DNA from: Isoetes taiwanensis
Lineage: Eukaryota; Streptophyta; Lycopodiopsida; Isoetales; Isoetaceae
Assembly: GCA_021234155.1 (NCBI GenBank)
Contig: JAJEKV010000013.1
Location: 13,619,877-13,683,876, forward strand
Length of the DNA: 64,000 bases
Direction of reading: 5' to 3'
Shown: positions 43,967 through 57,600 of the stretch, in pieces
How positions within the stretch are numbered: the first letter of the stretch is position 1
How the letters are laid out: each line of letters opens with the position of its first letter
Notes under the pieces: generated by a model
The model's database searches: none
What the model was told of the DNA's origin: nothing
Seen by the model: only the letters and a program-made list of their open reading frames with translations
Translations under genes and position numbers: made by a program

Positions 43967-44953
43967 AAATGTCGAGAGTACGGAATTTCGTTAAATTCTC
44001 TGAAATCTATGTGCGGAGTCGAGGGGGGTGTGTTGCTTGGATGGATAGTGACGGCAAAAGGATTGGCAACAGATCCAGGAAAGATGAAGATCATTAAAGA
44101 ATTGTCACCACTGGAGGAACTGAAGCAATTGCAAACATTCCTGGGACACGTGGGATATCATCGAAGATTCATCCGAAGGTATGCAGATTTGGCCCTTCCA
44201 CTGACTAATCTCTTGCAGAAGGAGGTGGAGTATCACTGGAGTAAGAAATGTCAAAAAACCTTTAAAGCACTAAAGAAAGCATTGATAGAAGCCCCTATCT
44301 TGAAATGGCCAAAGTGGGACATGGAGTTCCATATCCATATAGATGCTTCAGGCTTTGCTATCGGGAGTACATTCTTCCAGAAGCAAGAAGACGGATGGAA
44401 TCATCCTATATATTATGCAAGTAGACAACTGACAAAGGCGGAAAGGAATTATTCTACAACAGAGCGAGAGGGCCTTAGAATGACGTATTCAACAAAAAAA
44501 TATCGGCACTACCTTTTGGACAAACCATTCGTGTTCTGCGTGGATCACCAGGCCCTGAAATATTTGATCTTGAAGCCATGCCGAACTAGAAAAATAACAA
44601 GATGGCTATTGTTTTTGCAAGAGTTCGAGTTCAAAGTGGTGTTAAAGCTTGGGAGTTCCCATGTGGGACCAGATCATTTGTCAAGATTACGTAGAGAAGA
44701 GCCAAAGGAAGCAATAAGGGATGAACTACATGATGCAGAGCTATTCAAGATAGAGGCAGTACCAGAATGGTATGAGAATCTGGTGCCGTACTTAGTAAGT
44801 GATGAGTTACCTGGAGAGCTCACCACACAAGAGAAGAAGCGGTTTGTCCAGCAAGCTGCTGGCTATACCATGTTGGCTGAAGTGTTATACAAACAAGGAC
44901 GTGATTATATTCTAAGAAGAATGTATTGCCTCACGAGGATAAACGAATATTAG
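43967..44953 (+). CDS. RT C-terminus and RNase H of the Tat-like element, copy 2 (open frame)
   Basis: The RT frame resumes right after the small gene with CREYGISLN. From 44009 one frame stays open for 314 codons: GVLLGWIVTAKGLATDPGKM, FLGHVGYHRRFIRRYADLA (thumb and connection), HIHIDASGFAIGSTFFQ (RNase H Asp), NYSTTEREGLRMTYSTKKYR (Glu) and FCVDHQALKYL (Asp), ending in SHVGPDHLSRL and a linker. The frame ends at TAG (44951). It lacks the catalytic RT palm, which was removed by the insertion event, so it cannot work alone. Confidence 0.85.
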   Translation, partial: KCREYGISLNSLKSMCGVEGGVLLGWIVTAKGLATDPGKMKIIKELSPLEELKQLQTFLGHVGYHRRFIRRYADLALPLTNLLQKEVEYHWSKKCQKTFKALKKALIEAPILKWPKWDMEFHIHIDASGFAIGSTFFQKQEDGWNHPIYYASRQLTKAERNYSTTEREGLRMTYSTKKYRHYLLDKPFVFCVDHQALKYLILKPCRTRKITRWLLFLQEFEFKVVLKLGSSHVGPDHLSRLRREEPKEAIRDELHDAELFKIEAVPEWYENLVPYLVSDELPGELTTQEKKRFVQQAAGYTMLAEVLYKQGRDYILRRMYCLTRINEY

Positions 44954-46022
44954 AAGATTGTCACGAAGCCCCTGAAAGTGGGCACGTTGGAGGCTGCAGT
45001 AACATCAAGAAAGATACTTCAAGCAGGTTATTAGTGGCCTACCTTACATAAAGATGCTGCAGAGTACGTGAAGAAATGTGATCCACGTCAACGTGTGGGA
45101 AGACCCACGAGAAGAGATCTAATGCCACTGTATCTCATTGTGCCAATACGACCTTTTGAGAAGTGGGAAATTGATTTCGTAGGATCCATAAATCCCCCAA
45201 CATGGTGGAGTCGGAACAAGTATATATTGATCTGCACAGACTACGTAACACAGTGGGTAGAAGCTAAGCATTCCTGAAGACACTGGAGCAGCAGTGGCAA
45301 CGTTTCTTTACAAAATATCATAATCAGGTTTGGTTGTCCAGTGGAGTTGGTGAGCGATCGTGGTAAGCATTTTTTGAATGAGCTGATTGCAACAATGATG
45401 ACTATGTATCGAATAAAACATCGGAAGAGTAGTTCTTACGATCCACGAGCCAGTGGACAAGCTGAGCGAACAAATAAAACCTTATGCAATATTATGACAA
45501 AAATTTGCTCTGCTACCCGAACTGATTGGGACCAAAGATTATTGGATGCTCTGTGGGCATATCATACTGCCTACAAGGTGACTATAAAGGCCACACCATT
45601 CCAATTAGTTTATGGGCTTGAAGCCGCGATACAGATTGAGTTGGAAATACCAAGCTTGAGGATAGCAGCTCAATATAAGCCGAGAGAATAGGAGAGTGTG
45701 AAAGAGCGGTTGAAGGAACTGGAAAAGTTAGACGAGACAAGGTTGCTAGCCTTACAAGCACGAGAAGCATTACAAAAAAGAAGAAAAAAAATGGTACGAT
45801 AAGCATTTGCGGAAAAAAGAATTTAAGCCTGGAGACCAAGTACTATTATATGAAGCAAAACAGTGGAAGCGGCCCGGCAAATTGAAGATGAGATGGGTTG
45901 AACCATATGTGGCGAGTGAAGTATTTTCTAATGGTTCAATACTAGCTCGAAACATTGGAGGGAGACCTTCTTCCCACAAGAGTAAATGGTTATTTGTTGA
46001 AGAAGTATTATGGGGTCGCTGA
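44954..46022 (+). pseudogene. Integrase of the Tat-like element, copy 2
   Basis: The zinc-finger part (CHEAPESGHVGG, then KKCDPRQRVGRP, where a second Cys is replaced by Arg) is followed by the core: KWEIDFVGSI (first Asp, 45163), ICTDYVTQWVEAKHS, then LVSDRGKHFLNELIATM (second Asp) and SGQAERTNKTL (Glu). 45341-45691 is open for 116 codons. The C-terminal module is PGDQVLLYEAKQWKRPGKL with VEPYVASEVFSNGS, ending at 46022. Stops near 45015, 45275 and 45690 break it into three frames. Confidence 0.82.
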
Positions 46023-46830
46023 TGAGGGATAGAAAATAGCTTCTACGTCCGTAGGAGTTGGATAGTTCCTCAAGATGAGGAACATTTTTCCTCACAATAA
46101 TGTCATCTGCCAATTGAGGGTAAAAGTTTGCAAAAAACAATAAAACCAACATATTCCCTTGGTATATTACGAGCATAAAGGAAAAAGCTAGCAAAAAAGG
46201 AGAATATATAGCACAATAACATGGGGTTTCTTTTGTATTTTGCCATATTGTTTCTTATGGGTTTTATATGATTTGTTGGTCGTATTGCACGAGGTCTACT
46301 AATCAGTACTTTTAGAGCACTGCGTATTTTATTGTCTAAATTCCATATCCCCAATGGTTTACTTCCCTTTATTATTGTCTAAATTCCATATCCCCAATGG
46401 TTTACCCCCTTTTATTTTTATTCCTCTATTTCTTTTTAATAAGTCGTACATGCAAGCATCAAGCTGTTTCATTTTAGGGTTATTTTAGGGTTATCTGAAG
46501 CATTCTCTGTATCAGGTATGCAGGTGCTGCGGGTGTGCTACATATGAAGACACCTTGTTATGCTGTAGATAGATTCGAGGGATGCATATTTGGCCAGCAG
46601 ATTGGGCCAAGGTCCATGAAATGCGAAGGGGGCTTTTTTGTATGGATTTTCAGGGTTTCTCTTATAAGACTGATTCCGTGTGTTTTTAGAATGAAAGATT
46701 TGTTTTAGGATCTAAAAGAGCAGCGGAGGAAGACGCTGCTTCAAAGCTCTGAGTCGTGCATCCTTCCTGTTAGCCAAATTGAGCCTTCTGAAGCCCTTAT
46801 ATTTCTCTAAAGTGTTTTGATGGAAAACAA
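46023..46830. other. Non-coding DNA after integrase, unit 2
   Basis: This is the counterpart of 27621-28400, with the same internal repeat (CCATATCCCCAATGGTTTAC). No gene or LTR was recognised. Confidence 0.5.
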
Positions 46831-46839
46831 ACTAGAATT

Positions 46840-47794
46840 GCCAAACTAGGTCCGAATGCAGTGATTTTTGATGAGGGCCCATCGAGGGATTGCCTTTATC
46901 ACTATGAAAGTCTAGGTAAGAAGAGGTGGGGTTAGTTATCCTCATATCATGCTCTGAATGTTTTGGTTATCAACATGCCATCTTGTGTCTTGCAGAATTC
47001 ATGGAAAAATTGATGTCCGAGACACATGCTGGCAGGATCCACAATAGATGTCGATCGGGCTACGCCAGGTTGAACCTCACCCCTTTGTTTCTCTTTTGTC
47101 TTTCCTGTTATCTTTGGATTATCAACGTGACCTCTAGCCTGTAAAGGTTTAGAAAGTGATATATTCAGTTCGTGTCAAGGTTTAGCTTTTTGTTTGTAAA
47201 TCAGGTGCGGTCTCACCAGTCTGCTGATTTTGGTCACTACCCAGATTCACCCCGAAGGTCACCTGAGCTGGTATATATTAATTAAGGTTTGTAGACAAAT
47301 TAAGCACACTCTACAGTACTAAACTGTTTGAGATGTATCAAAGTGTCTAATTCATAAAGGAATAAAGTGTGAAAGATGAAGCCAAGCTTGTTGCATCATA
47401 TTTGATATTAAACATCCCATTGGATGCTATGCAGAAGGATTTGAAGTTCTGGGGGAAATCAGCATGCCCAACTATCTATGGTCCATATGGAATTTATACT
47501 AGTCCTGGTAGCATGCTTGGTGCAAATGGGCCTCCTGGTCCTTCAAGAGACCTTGGAAACAAGATATTTGTTGGAAGGCTTCCACCTGAGGTTACAACAG
47601 AAGATCTACGTCGCCATTCCTCAAAACTTGGCAGACTTTTGGATGTTTATGTGCCAAAGGTTGGTTTTGAAATCTTTTATATGAAAAGGCCAGACTTAAT
47701 GCTGAAATACGTTCATACAAGAAACCAAGAGGATGTCGCATCGAGGTTTCGGTGTTGTTACCTTTGCAAATTGAAGCAGGAGAAGATTAATTGA
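46840..47794 (+). pseudogene. RRM RNA-binding protein gene fragment, copy 2
   Basis: This is the same exon-like pieces as copy 1. Exon 46996-47068 (here shortened by two bases relative to copy 1, which breaks frame) encodes the EKLMSETH part. 47369-47660 encodes the YGPYGIYTSPGSMLGANGPP linker and NKIFVGRLPPEVTTEDLRRH with RNP2. This copy preserves EVTTEDL where copy 1 has changes. The gene is incomplete in the same way as copy 1. Confidence 0.6.
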
Positions 47795-48950
47795 CATATT
47801 AGGCTTTGGGTGCCGTTTCGAATGGACCCATCACTTATTTTGCCCAGAAGTTCAAGCCAACTGATTAGTTGATGCAGACTATTTTAAGGCCATCAGCCAT
47901 TGGGGGCATTGGTGGACAACAAGCTTATTTCAGTAAGCTTTTCGGCTTATACGCTTTGCATTTGAATTGGGGATATGGACAAACAGTTATATTTAGTGGT
48001 ATTTCTGGGAAGGACAAAGGCATTTGAGCAGACAAATCACAATGTGATAAATTTGCAAGACCATCTTCTCAAATGCATGACTTAAAGCAGCATATGGAGC
48101 TCAACACATCTCATTGTTCTCCTATTTTTCCAAGAACGACCAATACAGGGAACATGTAGCAAGCATTACTTAGACGATGAATCTCGGCACATTCTAAACG
48201 ATTCTAAATGCCTATGCTACAATATATATCGAGATCATTTCTTCCTATATTTTGTTATCTTTATATATATTCCGAGCCAATTAAAATATCTAGCATAATA
48301 ACAAGGGGTTCCCTTTTGATTTTTTTTTACGCTTTTTAATATGGTTTTGCTATGATTTAGTGGTCATATTCGTTTGCATGTACTAAATAGTATTTCTAGA
48401 GTGCACCATTTCTTAGCCATTCATTTTAAAGAAGGGAAAAAAACATGTGGCCTAGACTTTTTATTGTTTGCATTATTTTTGTTTGCTTATCATAAAATAA
48501 ATACCAAATTTAAACCTTACATTTTAGGGCAAAGCAAATATAGGGAATTTTCATACACTGGTTGGAGTGCTAAGTTGATTATCTTATACAGGTCCGATGT
48601 TCTCTCTCCTCCCGGTGTCGTTTGTTGATGTCTGTTGCTATTTTGGTCTTGAGTTCCGAGTGTTTCTTGTTTCCCTTATGCAAAACTCAAGACAGCTTAG
48701 TTATTTGGGTTCATATATGGCTTTACTACCACAACGAAGCAAAGATGTCGTCATGGTATTGACAAACTCCTTCTCCAAACTGTTAGCTTCGTTTGCACCT
48801 TCTCCAAGATCAGAGCCTGCTATTCGCCTCAAGGAGTTTAGAAACCAGCATAAGTATTAGCCAAAAGGCCTTTCGATTGGGGAAAGTTTTGCAGGACTTC
48901 GATGCATTACAGACTTCTGTTAGCAGTATAACCCCAAAATCTGCTATACG
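47795..48950. other. Non-coding DNA, unit 2
   Basis: This is the counterpart of 29372-30539. Only short unsupported frames are present. Confidence 0.4.
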
Positions 48951-49360
48951 TGTGGTTTTTTGCTGTCTTTTTTGCTTAAAAAACAACACTTAAAAGCCAT
49001 GCATAGTAATGTTCCGAAAATGCTAGAAATAATGCATAGTTTTTTAGTGTAGTTTTTCACACACAAAAAATGTGTAGTTTTTATGCATGGTTTTTTTACA
49101 ATAAAACAACGCATATTTATGTGTATTTTTTTACTGTGGTTTTCAAAGAAAAACAACACGTAAATTTATGTGTGGTTTTTGCTCAAAAATGAAAAGAGCG
49201 CATAGTTTTTAGATGTGGTATTCACCTAAAAACAATGCATAGCCCTTATATGGAAGATTTTGTAGCGTAGCTTCCTTAAATTGTCCACATGTTATTTTCG
49301 TTGTTTGTAGTGCAACTACGCGTTGTGTTTTTGTACAATAACACATGTTTTTTTCTAGTG
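48951..49360 (-). mobile_element. CACTA-like transposon end with subterminal repeats, copy 2
   Basis: Repeated AACAACGCATA-like and TGTGTAGTTTT-like motifs lead up to CATGTTTTTTTCTAGTG at 49344-49360, the complement of a CACTAGAAAAAAAC terminus, followed by TAG as a possible 3-bp target duplication. The opposite end was not found. Confidence 0.4.
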
Positions 49361-50028
49361 TAGTTTTAAACAATATGTCGATAAAACAAAAACAACAATT
49401 ATAAGAAACTTAAGAATGGCATTGTTTTTCATTGTGATGAGGAAAAGGAATCACATTGCAATAGTAAATAAAGAAATTCATTATCTAATGAGCATACATT
49501 TCCACTTCAAAATTCAAAGATACAATCAAATAACAGATTCCAAAATTTACAATCTTAAACAGATCAATGCATTCTAGGGAAAGGTCCTTATGCACAAATA
49601 TCAACATCCAAACACGTAGAGACTGCTCGGGAACCGCCAAGAAAGAGGATTGTCCAGTCACTGCACACAACCGACCTCATGGAAAGTCAAGGCAAGACAA
49701 TGAGTTAGAAGCCTGACAGGCCAAGCAGCAACAAACGTCTCATGTAAGAGATGAATGGAAATCGAGAGAAATTGGTTCACGCGGAAGCCCATAGCTACGC
49801 CGAGAGAGAAATAGAGAGAGAGAGTAAGATAGACTAGGCCCGACCCCGGGGGTCATCCCCGAGGTGCCCTCCAGAAGCGACAAGTGCTACGCTGGGAAAT
49901 TGCAGAGGCCACCCGCCCCCAATGAGATAGAAGAGAAGAGTAGAATCCGCCCTCATGAGGCGGGATGAACAGAAACCAAACAGAAGCCAAGCGAACCAAC
50001 CATGCGACCAGCCGTAGAGGAGGGAGGG
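49361..50028. other. Non-coding DNA, unit 2
   Basis: It includes the first 41-bp direct repeat (49569-49609) and a GA-rich run (GAGAGAGAGAG near 49815). It is the counterpart of 30953-31612. No gene is seen. Confidence 0.45.
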
Positions 50029-50249
50029 AGGGAAACACTAGAACAAGGAGAATTCAGCTCAAAGGAAACGCCGATGAGAATTGCTTGGAAGCTACAGGGA
50101 TATATAGCAGACAGAGCTAAAGAAATCATGTGCCAAAGAAAACTCAGGCTAAAGATGACTCCTACGTCCAAAATAGCGTGACGCCAAAACAAACGTCCCT
50201 TTCCCCAGAATGATGGTTCTCTTCTATATAAGAAGAGAACCATAGCATT
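50029..50249 (-). repeat. 221-bp direct repeat with hairpin, left copy (unit 2)
   Basis: It matches 31613-31834 and 57380-57600 and contains the same ATGGTTCTCTT hairpin. The second 41-bp repeat (50245-50285) overlaps its end. Confidence 0.6.
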
Positions 50250-53200
50250 CTAGGGAAAGGTCCTTATGCACAAATATCAACATCCGACACAAAGAGGAAC
50301 CTCCCTCAAACCCCATCATACATAGAGACCCCGAGAGATTGTAAGGCATACTGCTAGGAAAGTGTAATAATCATGAGATGAGGTGGGATGCCACTGCAAA
50401 TAGAGGGGAAGGGGCGCAAGAAACCCTAAGACAACCGGACCGCATAAGGCAAAGAAGGCATGAAAATCGAACACAACCAAGATCAATGGCCACCATCAAA
50501 GCACATGAAATCAAATTGTAGAACCAACGTACCAACAAACTACATAAAAAACCTAACGACAAGACGCTACAGAAGTAAGAACAAACATACCTAACTTATA
50601 TTATTCATGCAGAACAGACTCAAGCGAACTTTCATGAAGACAATGCAAAACCCATAAAGAAAGACCAAAAACTATGCGCCGTGGAATGCATAAAAAGAGA
50701 AGATATCAAGAATGGACATAGTCAACAAGCCAACAAAGAGCACCTGGAACTAAAATTCAAGAAACAACGTACTAGCAGAGAACCACAGTGAATACTATAA
50801 TGACAAAACACTACAACAAACAAGGACTAAAACCTAAACATATACGCTACATGCATAACTAGATCAAACAAACTTTCAAAAAATAGAAACAACATAACCT
50901 ACGGGAACAAGACGATCGGGACCCCAAGACACAAGAACAAAAAGATTTCATAAGGTGACAGAACAATTATGCAATTGAGAATACTGGTAGATGATGTCAC
51001 AGAGTCAGCGAGGATGGGATCAAGGCCAAGAAAAAGAATGGATGAAGAAAACCGAGTGCAACCCGAAACAAAAATAAATACCACTTAAGAATGCAAGACA
51101 ACGGACCAGAAGAACCACTGCAACATGCACGAATTTGCGAAGATGCAACCGCGTTTGGAAATTTAAAAATGCAGGCCAAAAGGGAGAATGTCGCGGGAAA
51201 AAGGGAACATCAAACAACTCCTTTAGTTTGTAAGAAGTCAACATAGAAAAGGCATGACGACTAGACCAACAAGGCAAGAAGAACTACATCAAATCAAGGG
51301 GCAGACAAAGGAGGGAATCAAGACAACAGCAGAGCAAAGCTGCATCTCAAGGGATAAAATGGAAACAAGAGGAAAGGAACAAACATAGGGTGAAAAAAGA
51401 CAAACAGGAGACTAGAATGAAATGGATAGAAAAAGGGATCGAGAATAGAGAAACAAAGCAAACGAGACAAAATGGCCGAGGACACAAAATGGAAATAACT
51501 AAAGGCCCGCAAAGGCACTAATGAGACACAAAGAATCCATGACAAAGAGCGAGTATAGGCCCTCATAAGGGCATCCATGAGAACCACTGAGAACATATGA
51601 GAAGATTGGAGTAAAAGGACAAATACAGCAACAACAAGAAATAGCAAGGACTAAAATTCATGAATGTATACCCACATGCATAACCGATCCAAGCGAATCT
51701 TCAACGTAGAAACAACGATAGGGATCTTGAGACTCAAGAACACTCTAGATGGACCAAAATGGCAAGAGAAAGATGGGGAAAGATGGGTGCTATATGACAT
51801 CGTCGGAAGAAGCAGAGTTAAGAGAACAACTTGCGAATTTGGTTGACGAGGGCAAACCGGTCACTGAGACCAACAAGAGTAAAAAAGGCCAAGCAAGGTG
51901 GATGAAATAACTGGGGTCAACATAGTAAAACAACATAATGAATGGGGCAAAAAGCACTATGATGAGTCAAGAGGTGGGCAAAGGAGGGAGTCAAGACACT
52001 AGAAGAGCAAAGACGTTTCAAGAGATAAAATGAACAAACAAAGAGGAAAGGGACAAAATGCAAAATGAAAAAGGAAAGGAATGCGAGATTATAATGAAAT
52101 GGATGGAATAAGGGATCAGGAATAGAGGAACAGAGCAAATTGGGATAAGGAGCTAAGGCCACCAATGCAAATAAAGCCCTCGAAGGCATTCACGAGAAAC
52201 CAAGAATTAATGATAAAAGAGAAGAGTATAGGCCCTCATACGGGCATCCAAAAGAACAATTGAGAATATAAGAGAAACAAGCATGCACTTATCTACCTAT
52301 ACAGACATCTAGAAACAAAGCTCAAGAATCCTAGAGCAAAAAGGAAGCAAAACAAATGAAATGGATAGAGAAATGGGATAAAGAAAGAGACACTAGAAAA
52401 CCGCTGTGAAATGGAAAGGCGAGGGAAATAAATTGGGCAATTGAACAAACTACCACTGAAAAAACCAGGGAAAAAGCACGAGTGAGAGGAACCAATCCTG
52501 CATCCGCAAGTGAACAAACTACTGCCGAGAAATCATGAGATAAGAATGCTACGAGCAATCAGACAGATGGGACAACTCAGGACAACTCGGACAAGCAGAG
52601 CAGCGTAAAGACGTATGGAAGCAACTCAAGCACAACCCGGACTGCAAGAGCTAGGACTCAAGGGACACCATAAGAGCTCAACGAGACAAATGGAACAACA
52701 GTCAACAAAAAAAGGGGAGAATGGACGTCGTGTAGTGAAGGGAACGAGTAAAGGCAGTGGAAAGAAGCCAATGAAAAAGAATTGAAGGGGCACATGGTTA
52801 GGTGGTCAACACAAGGATATGGAACTCGCCATATAAAAGGAATATAAAAGAAGATTTGCAACTAAATGTCACAAGCACCAATGCTGCAAGAATGCAAGAG
52901 CTCAACCCACACAAAATGCCAACTGAGATATGGCACTGGCAAAAGCCATATATAAATGAGCCAAATGATTCTAGCAAACACCACCAATTGTAAAATTCCT
53001 GCAAAATGACCAAAAATGTAAGCGACCACCACAAATGGTACCAATAGACCAACGACGGGGGAACATGAGATCCTAAGCAAAAAAGGACCACATCTAAGTA
53101 TGGAAGCACAGCGCAACAAAAAGGACTAAGGGTGGTAGAAAATAGAGACGTTATGGACCACACTATGTCTACGAGATTAGAAAGTGTCGAGAATAACCAA

Positions 53201-56200
53201 AAGCAACATGGCATGAACTAACATGAATCACCAACTCATGATGAATGCAGCTAAGGAAAAGTTCATGTGTAGAAAAATGCCAGAATATCCAAATGGAGAA
53301 AGGTTGTATTCAAGATACTGAAAATCCCTGACTCGCCCGACAACTCGTGCTAAAGTCCGTAGGTCAAGTGCCAAAATGTCAAGAAAAGGGGGCAACCGGC
53401 ATGTGTTGATTAAATACAGGATATAATGAGGAATTGCCCAAAATGCAATGAAGCAACTAAATGCAAACCTGACTTGGCGTAACAAAGCCACATACAAAGT
53501 AGTTAGTCCCTTGTTGACCTCTGTGGACAAAGATTTGACAACGATCCCCATCAAAGTCGACTAGAGACGGCACCACCCCTTAATAATGACAAGACGAGGA
53601 AAACTATCAAGAAGCCAGTCCGACATTGATCCCTCTAGTCGCCAAGTCAAAAAATGATTCTTATCCGCATCTACTCGAGATGCCATCCCCAACCGAACCA
53701 TAGCTCGAAGCTTTCCCACACCAAGAACCCTGCAACTAAAACCAATGAAGGCTGTAAACATAACATTTGCAAAAAAGAGGAAACCATACATGGTCAGTCC
53801 ACCAAAGGAAAAAACCATCCTCTGACAAATATACTAATCTAAACAGCAACTGACCCAAGGGAACCTGATAAAACCAACATCTAACAACCCTACTTTTACC
53901 CACTACATAACTTACAAAACAAGACGGGGTTTTAAACCTTCAAATCCGAAAGAGAGAGCAAAAGGACATAAAATAGACCACCAAAGAGAGAAACCATCAC
54001 TAGGACGAACCTACGAAATGAAACACGCCAATCACCACTAAAAAACTAGAAGGACTAGTCAATTTTTAAATGAAGGTAAACAAGAAATAAGATAGGCGAC
54101 CCAAGGAAACATACCACCACGATAATCATACAAAGCTAAATGCAAACCGACCCAAGAAAAGAACCAGACGACTCTGCAAAAATGAGCAATAACCCATAAT
54201 TTATACACCTACAAATACATGCAAGTAAGAAAGCCAAAAAAGGATTTGACACGTAAGATAGCTAATCTAGATACGAAAAAATAGAGACAGTGAGGATGGA
54301 CACCATAAACCGACCAACCCAAAAGGCTGAAAGAAAGAACAAAGAAAGCGCATACCATTCCTAACACGACTAATGCAAGAACCAAACAACCAAGAAAGCA
54401 ACGAAGCAAACAAGGACTGACTCTAGACTCCAAGCTCAAGCACATCCAAGGCAACCGACAGAAAAAACAACACAAACAAGAAAATGCTCTTTGGGGGTAG
54501 GGCACAATGGACCCAAGCACAAACAACCTATGCACCAAGACCTTTATGTTAGCAATGGCTAATAATATGCACGAGGACTTCTTGTTATTAATATTTAATA
54601 ATATTATGCACAAGGACCCTTGATTATAATGTTTATAACAAAGAAGGTTTAACGTTGATAACAAAAATAAAATAAAAGGGCACCATGGGCAACAAAACAA
54701 CAAGGGAAAGCGGAGGCGTCGATGAGATGGACCAAACCCAACCTAAGCAAAACCAACCTATGCACCAGGACCCTTTGTTATGAATGCTATAAGACTTGTG
54801 GTTATTAATGTGTAATAATATTATGCACAAGGGTCCCTTATTATAATGTTGATAACAAAAGGTTCAATGTTATAAAAAAGTGGCACAATTGACCTATGCA
54901 TGGCGTCAAACCAAGGGAAAGATGAGGTAAGGACTAGACGGACCAATCTCAACACAGAACCGATAAAAAAGGAGGCAAGGACGAGAGTAATCAATCTCAA
55001 CATAGAAACTATTGTCACCATCCGTGTTAAGACCTCGTAATCATCCCTTTAACATCCTCTTAAGACCTCGTAATTCATCCTTTTTAAGACCTCGAACATA
55101 ATCAACCCCCCATGCATCAATCGACAAGAAAAGAAGCATAACTTGACCGAGGCCCTAGCACATTCAAGCGAAGAAACTTCCGCACCTGGAAAGAAAACCT
55201 TATAAAGGCTAAGAACAAGACAAACAGAGTGAGAAAAAACTTTTGCAATGATCCAACACTACACGCTGCTTTAAGGATGTGAAATACAGACAAACCACTT
55301 TGGAACTGGAACTAGAAACAAAAAACTTGCACATATGAAATATAAACCTTGTAGAAGCAAGAACAAGACAAACAAGCAAGGCAAATGATCCAGATACTAT
55401 ACGGTGCATGATGAGGCATGCAAGGCAATCTTTAGCTTTTGCATATGATTTAGATACCATATGGTGCATGATGAGGCATGCAAGGTAATCTTATGCTTTT
55501 GGTGAGGCAAACAAGAAAAAAACTTTCACAAACCTTACCCATTGCTTTCCTGAGGATGGTTACACGAGATAGAAGTCGTGAGACCGCTTTGATGAGGTTT
55601 TGAACTCTAGCCTCTATGACAACAAACCACCTACACCACTGAATGATTCTCTAACAATATGTAATCATAAAGTTCCAAAAGTCTATTTGAACCGTGACTT
55701 CTTTAGAACACTGGACTTTTGCATAATATGAAGTCATGTAACAAAGAGGATGCTGCAATCTAAATTCAACATTCTAATTAGTATGAAAGCAACGCAAAGA
55801 TTAGGGTCATGGCCCTCAAACGGAAAAGGTAGGAAAAGTGCTGGGTCAGACGGAACAGGGACATTTGGCGGTATGACGGCAGGCAAAGGAGGGGGGGTAC
55901 GTTCGGTATCAGTGGTGGGCAGTGTAAAGCTCCGGAGAGTAGATTGAGCACACATGGTCACTGAAAGAAGAAAAGGGGGGTAAGAACCACATGAACAGAC
56001 CGGAAAACTTATAGGAAAACAACATAGGAAGGAACCAAACAACCAACAAAAGAAACACACCAATGACCACCACGGCGAAAAAGAAAAAGAGTCGAAACAA
56101 ATCCCAAAAAACCGACCCTATCTAGGCAAAAAATCCCAAAAAACCGACCCTATCTAGGCAAAAAACCCCACAGACCGTCATGAGAAAAACGAGCAAAATG

Positions 56201-57379
56201 GCAATTGTCCATACATAGGCTTAAGAACATTATATTATAAGACAAAAAAGGGCAAGACACCTAGAATAACAAATTCGAATAAAGAGACAAGAGAAGAGGG
56301 AAGTAGATGCCGCGAAAAGCCAATGCATGAATATGAGCAAATACGTGCGAGCCATAGGTTTCCGTAGAAAAGTATTATAGTGAACACAATTATAAATGCG
56401 TATGCAAAAAAGGTCATGAGATCATACACGTAACTTCTACATAACAATACACATGCACCATCGAACTTGAAAAACCAACATCCACTACCTTACATGACAA
56501 AAACATAAAAACAAACAACACCATAAACAAGAAACCCTAGACCATAGAAAACCAAACTTAAAACCTATCTAAGAAAAAAGTAAAAAAAAAACACGAAGAA
56601 AGAGAGGGAGGGGGCACCGGGATACTGGAACCCAGGAACCCGGGACCACCCGACTTCGTCTGGATACTCCGACCCGGTATCCCCCGGCAAAAAATACAGG
56701 CCAGATCCGGCGGCCGATGGGAGCAGGAAATGCCCAAAACCTGAGGAGAAGACTCGGATTGGGTTCGCAGAAGGATGAGAGGGACGAAACACTTGCTTGG
56801 AAGGGAACAAGGTAAGAACCCATGGGCCAGATCAAAGGAGAAGAGAGAGCAGCCGGAACCAGGATTGATGGGCAAAAAGCATGACGAATCCAACCAGAGC
56901 AGATGAACAGACCCTAACCGGAAAGGGAAGGCTCTAAACAATAGATAGATCGAAGGTAAGCATCCCGCTGCCGGTCAAAAAAGAAGAGCTGAATCAGAAA
57001 AATAGAAACATGATAAAAGCAGGAGGAATCTGGCGAATCCGAATCATGAAGAATAGAAGAGGGCGAGTTAGAAACGATAGCAGATAACAGAAACCATGGC
57101 GAATCAGAAAAAGTCAGAAAAGGACAGAGCAGACGATCATGGCAGAGCAGAAAAGGATAGGGCAGATAACGGACGGAGAAGAGCAGAAGGGCCAGCAACC
57201 TAACACAGAACAGACTAGGACAAAAAATCTGAGAGAACAAGCCAAGCATGCGTAAATGCCCATTAGTTTTAAGGGATCGGGACTGCAAGAATACCGTGAT
57301 GCTTAAAACAACTGGCAATTCTGAGCCCAATCCTTCTGGAGCAGGCAGAGAGCAGTACCTGAATGAAAGAATAGGCTGT
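50250..57379. other. About 7 kb of strand-asymmetric non-coding DNA (unit 2)
   Basis: It repeats 31871-38987 with the same A-rich plus strand, the 60-bp tandem repeat near 55388-55507 and the 30-bp repeat near 56100-56165. No gene was recognised; long frames are composition artefacts. Confidence 0.55.
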
Positions 57380-57600
57380 AGGGAAACACTAGAACAAGGA
57401 GAATTCAGCTCAAAGGAAACACCGATGAGAATTGCTTGGAAGCTACAGGGATATATAGCAGACAGAGCTAAAGAAATAATGTGCCAAAGAAAACTCAGGC
57501 TAAAGATGACTCCTACGTCCAAAATAGCGTGACGCCAAAACAAACGTCCCTTTCCCCAGAATGATGGTTCTCTTCTATATAAGAAGAGAACCATAGCATT
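57380..57600 (-). repeat. 221-bp direct repeat with hairpin, right copy (unit 2)
   Basis: This is the partner of 50029-50249, identical in layout to 38988-39208. Confidence 0.6.
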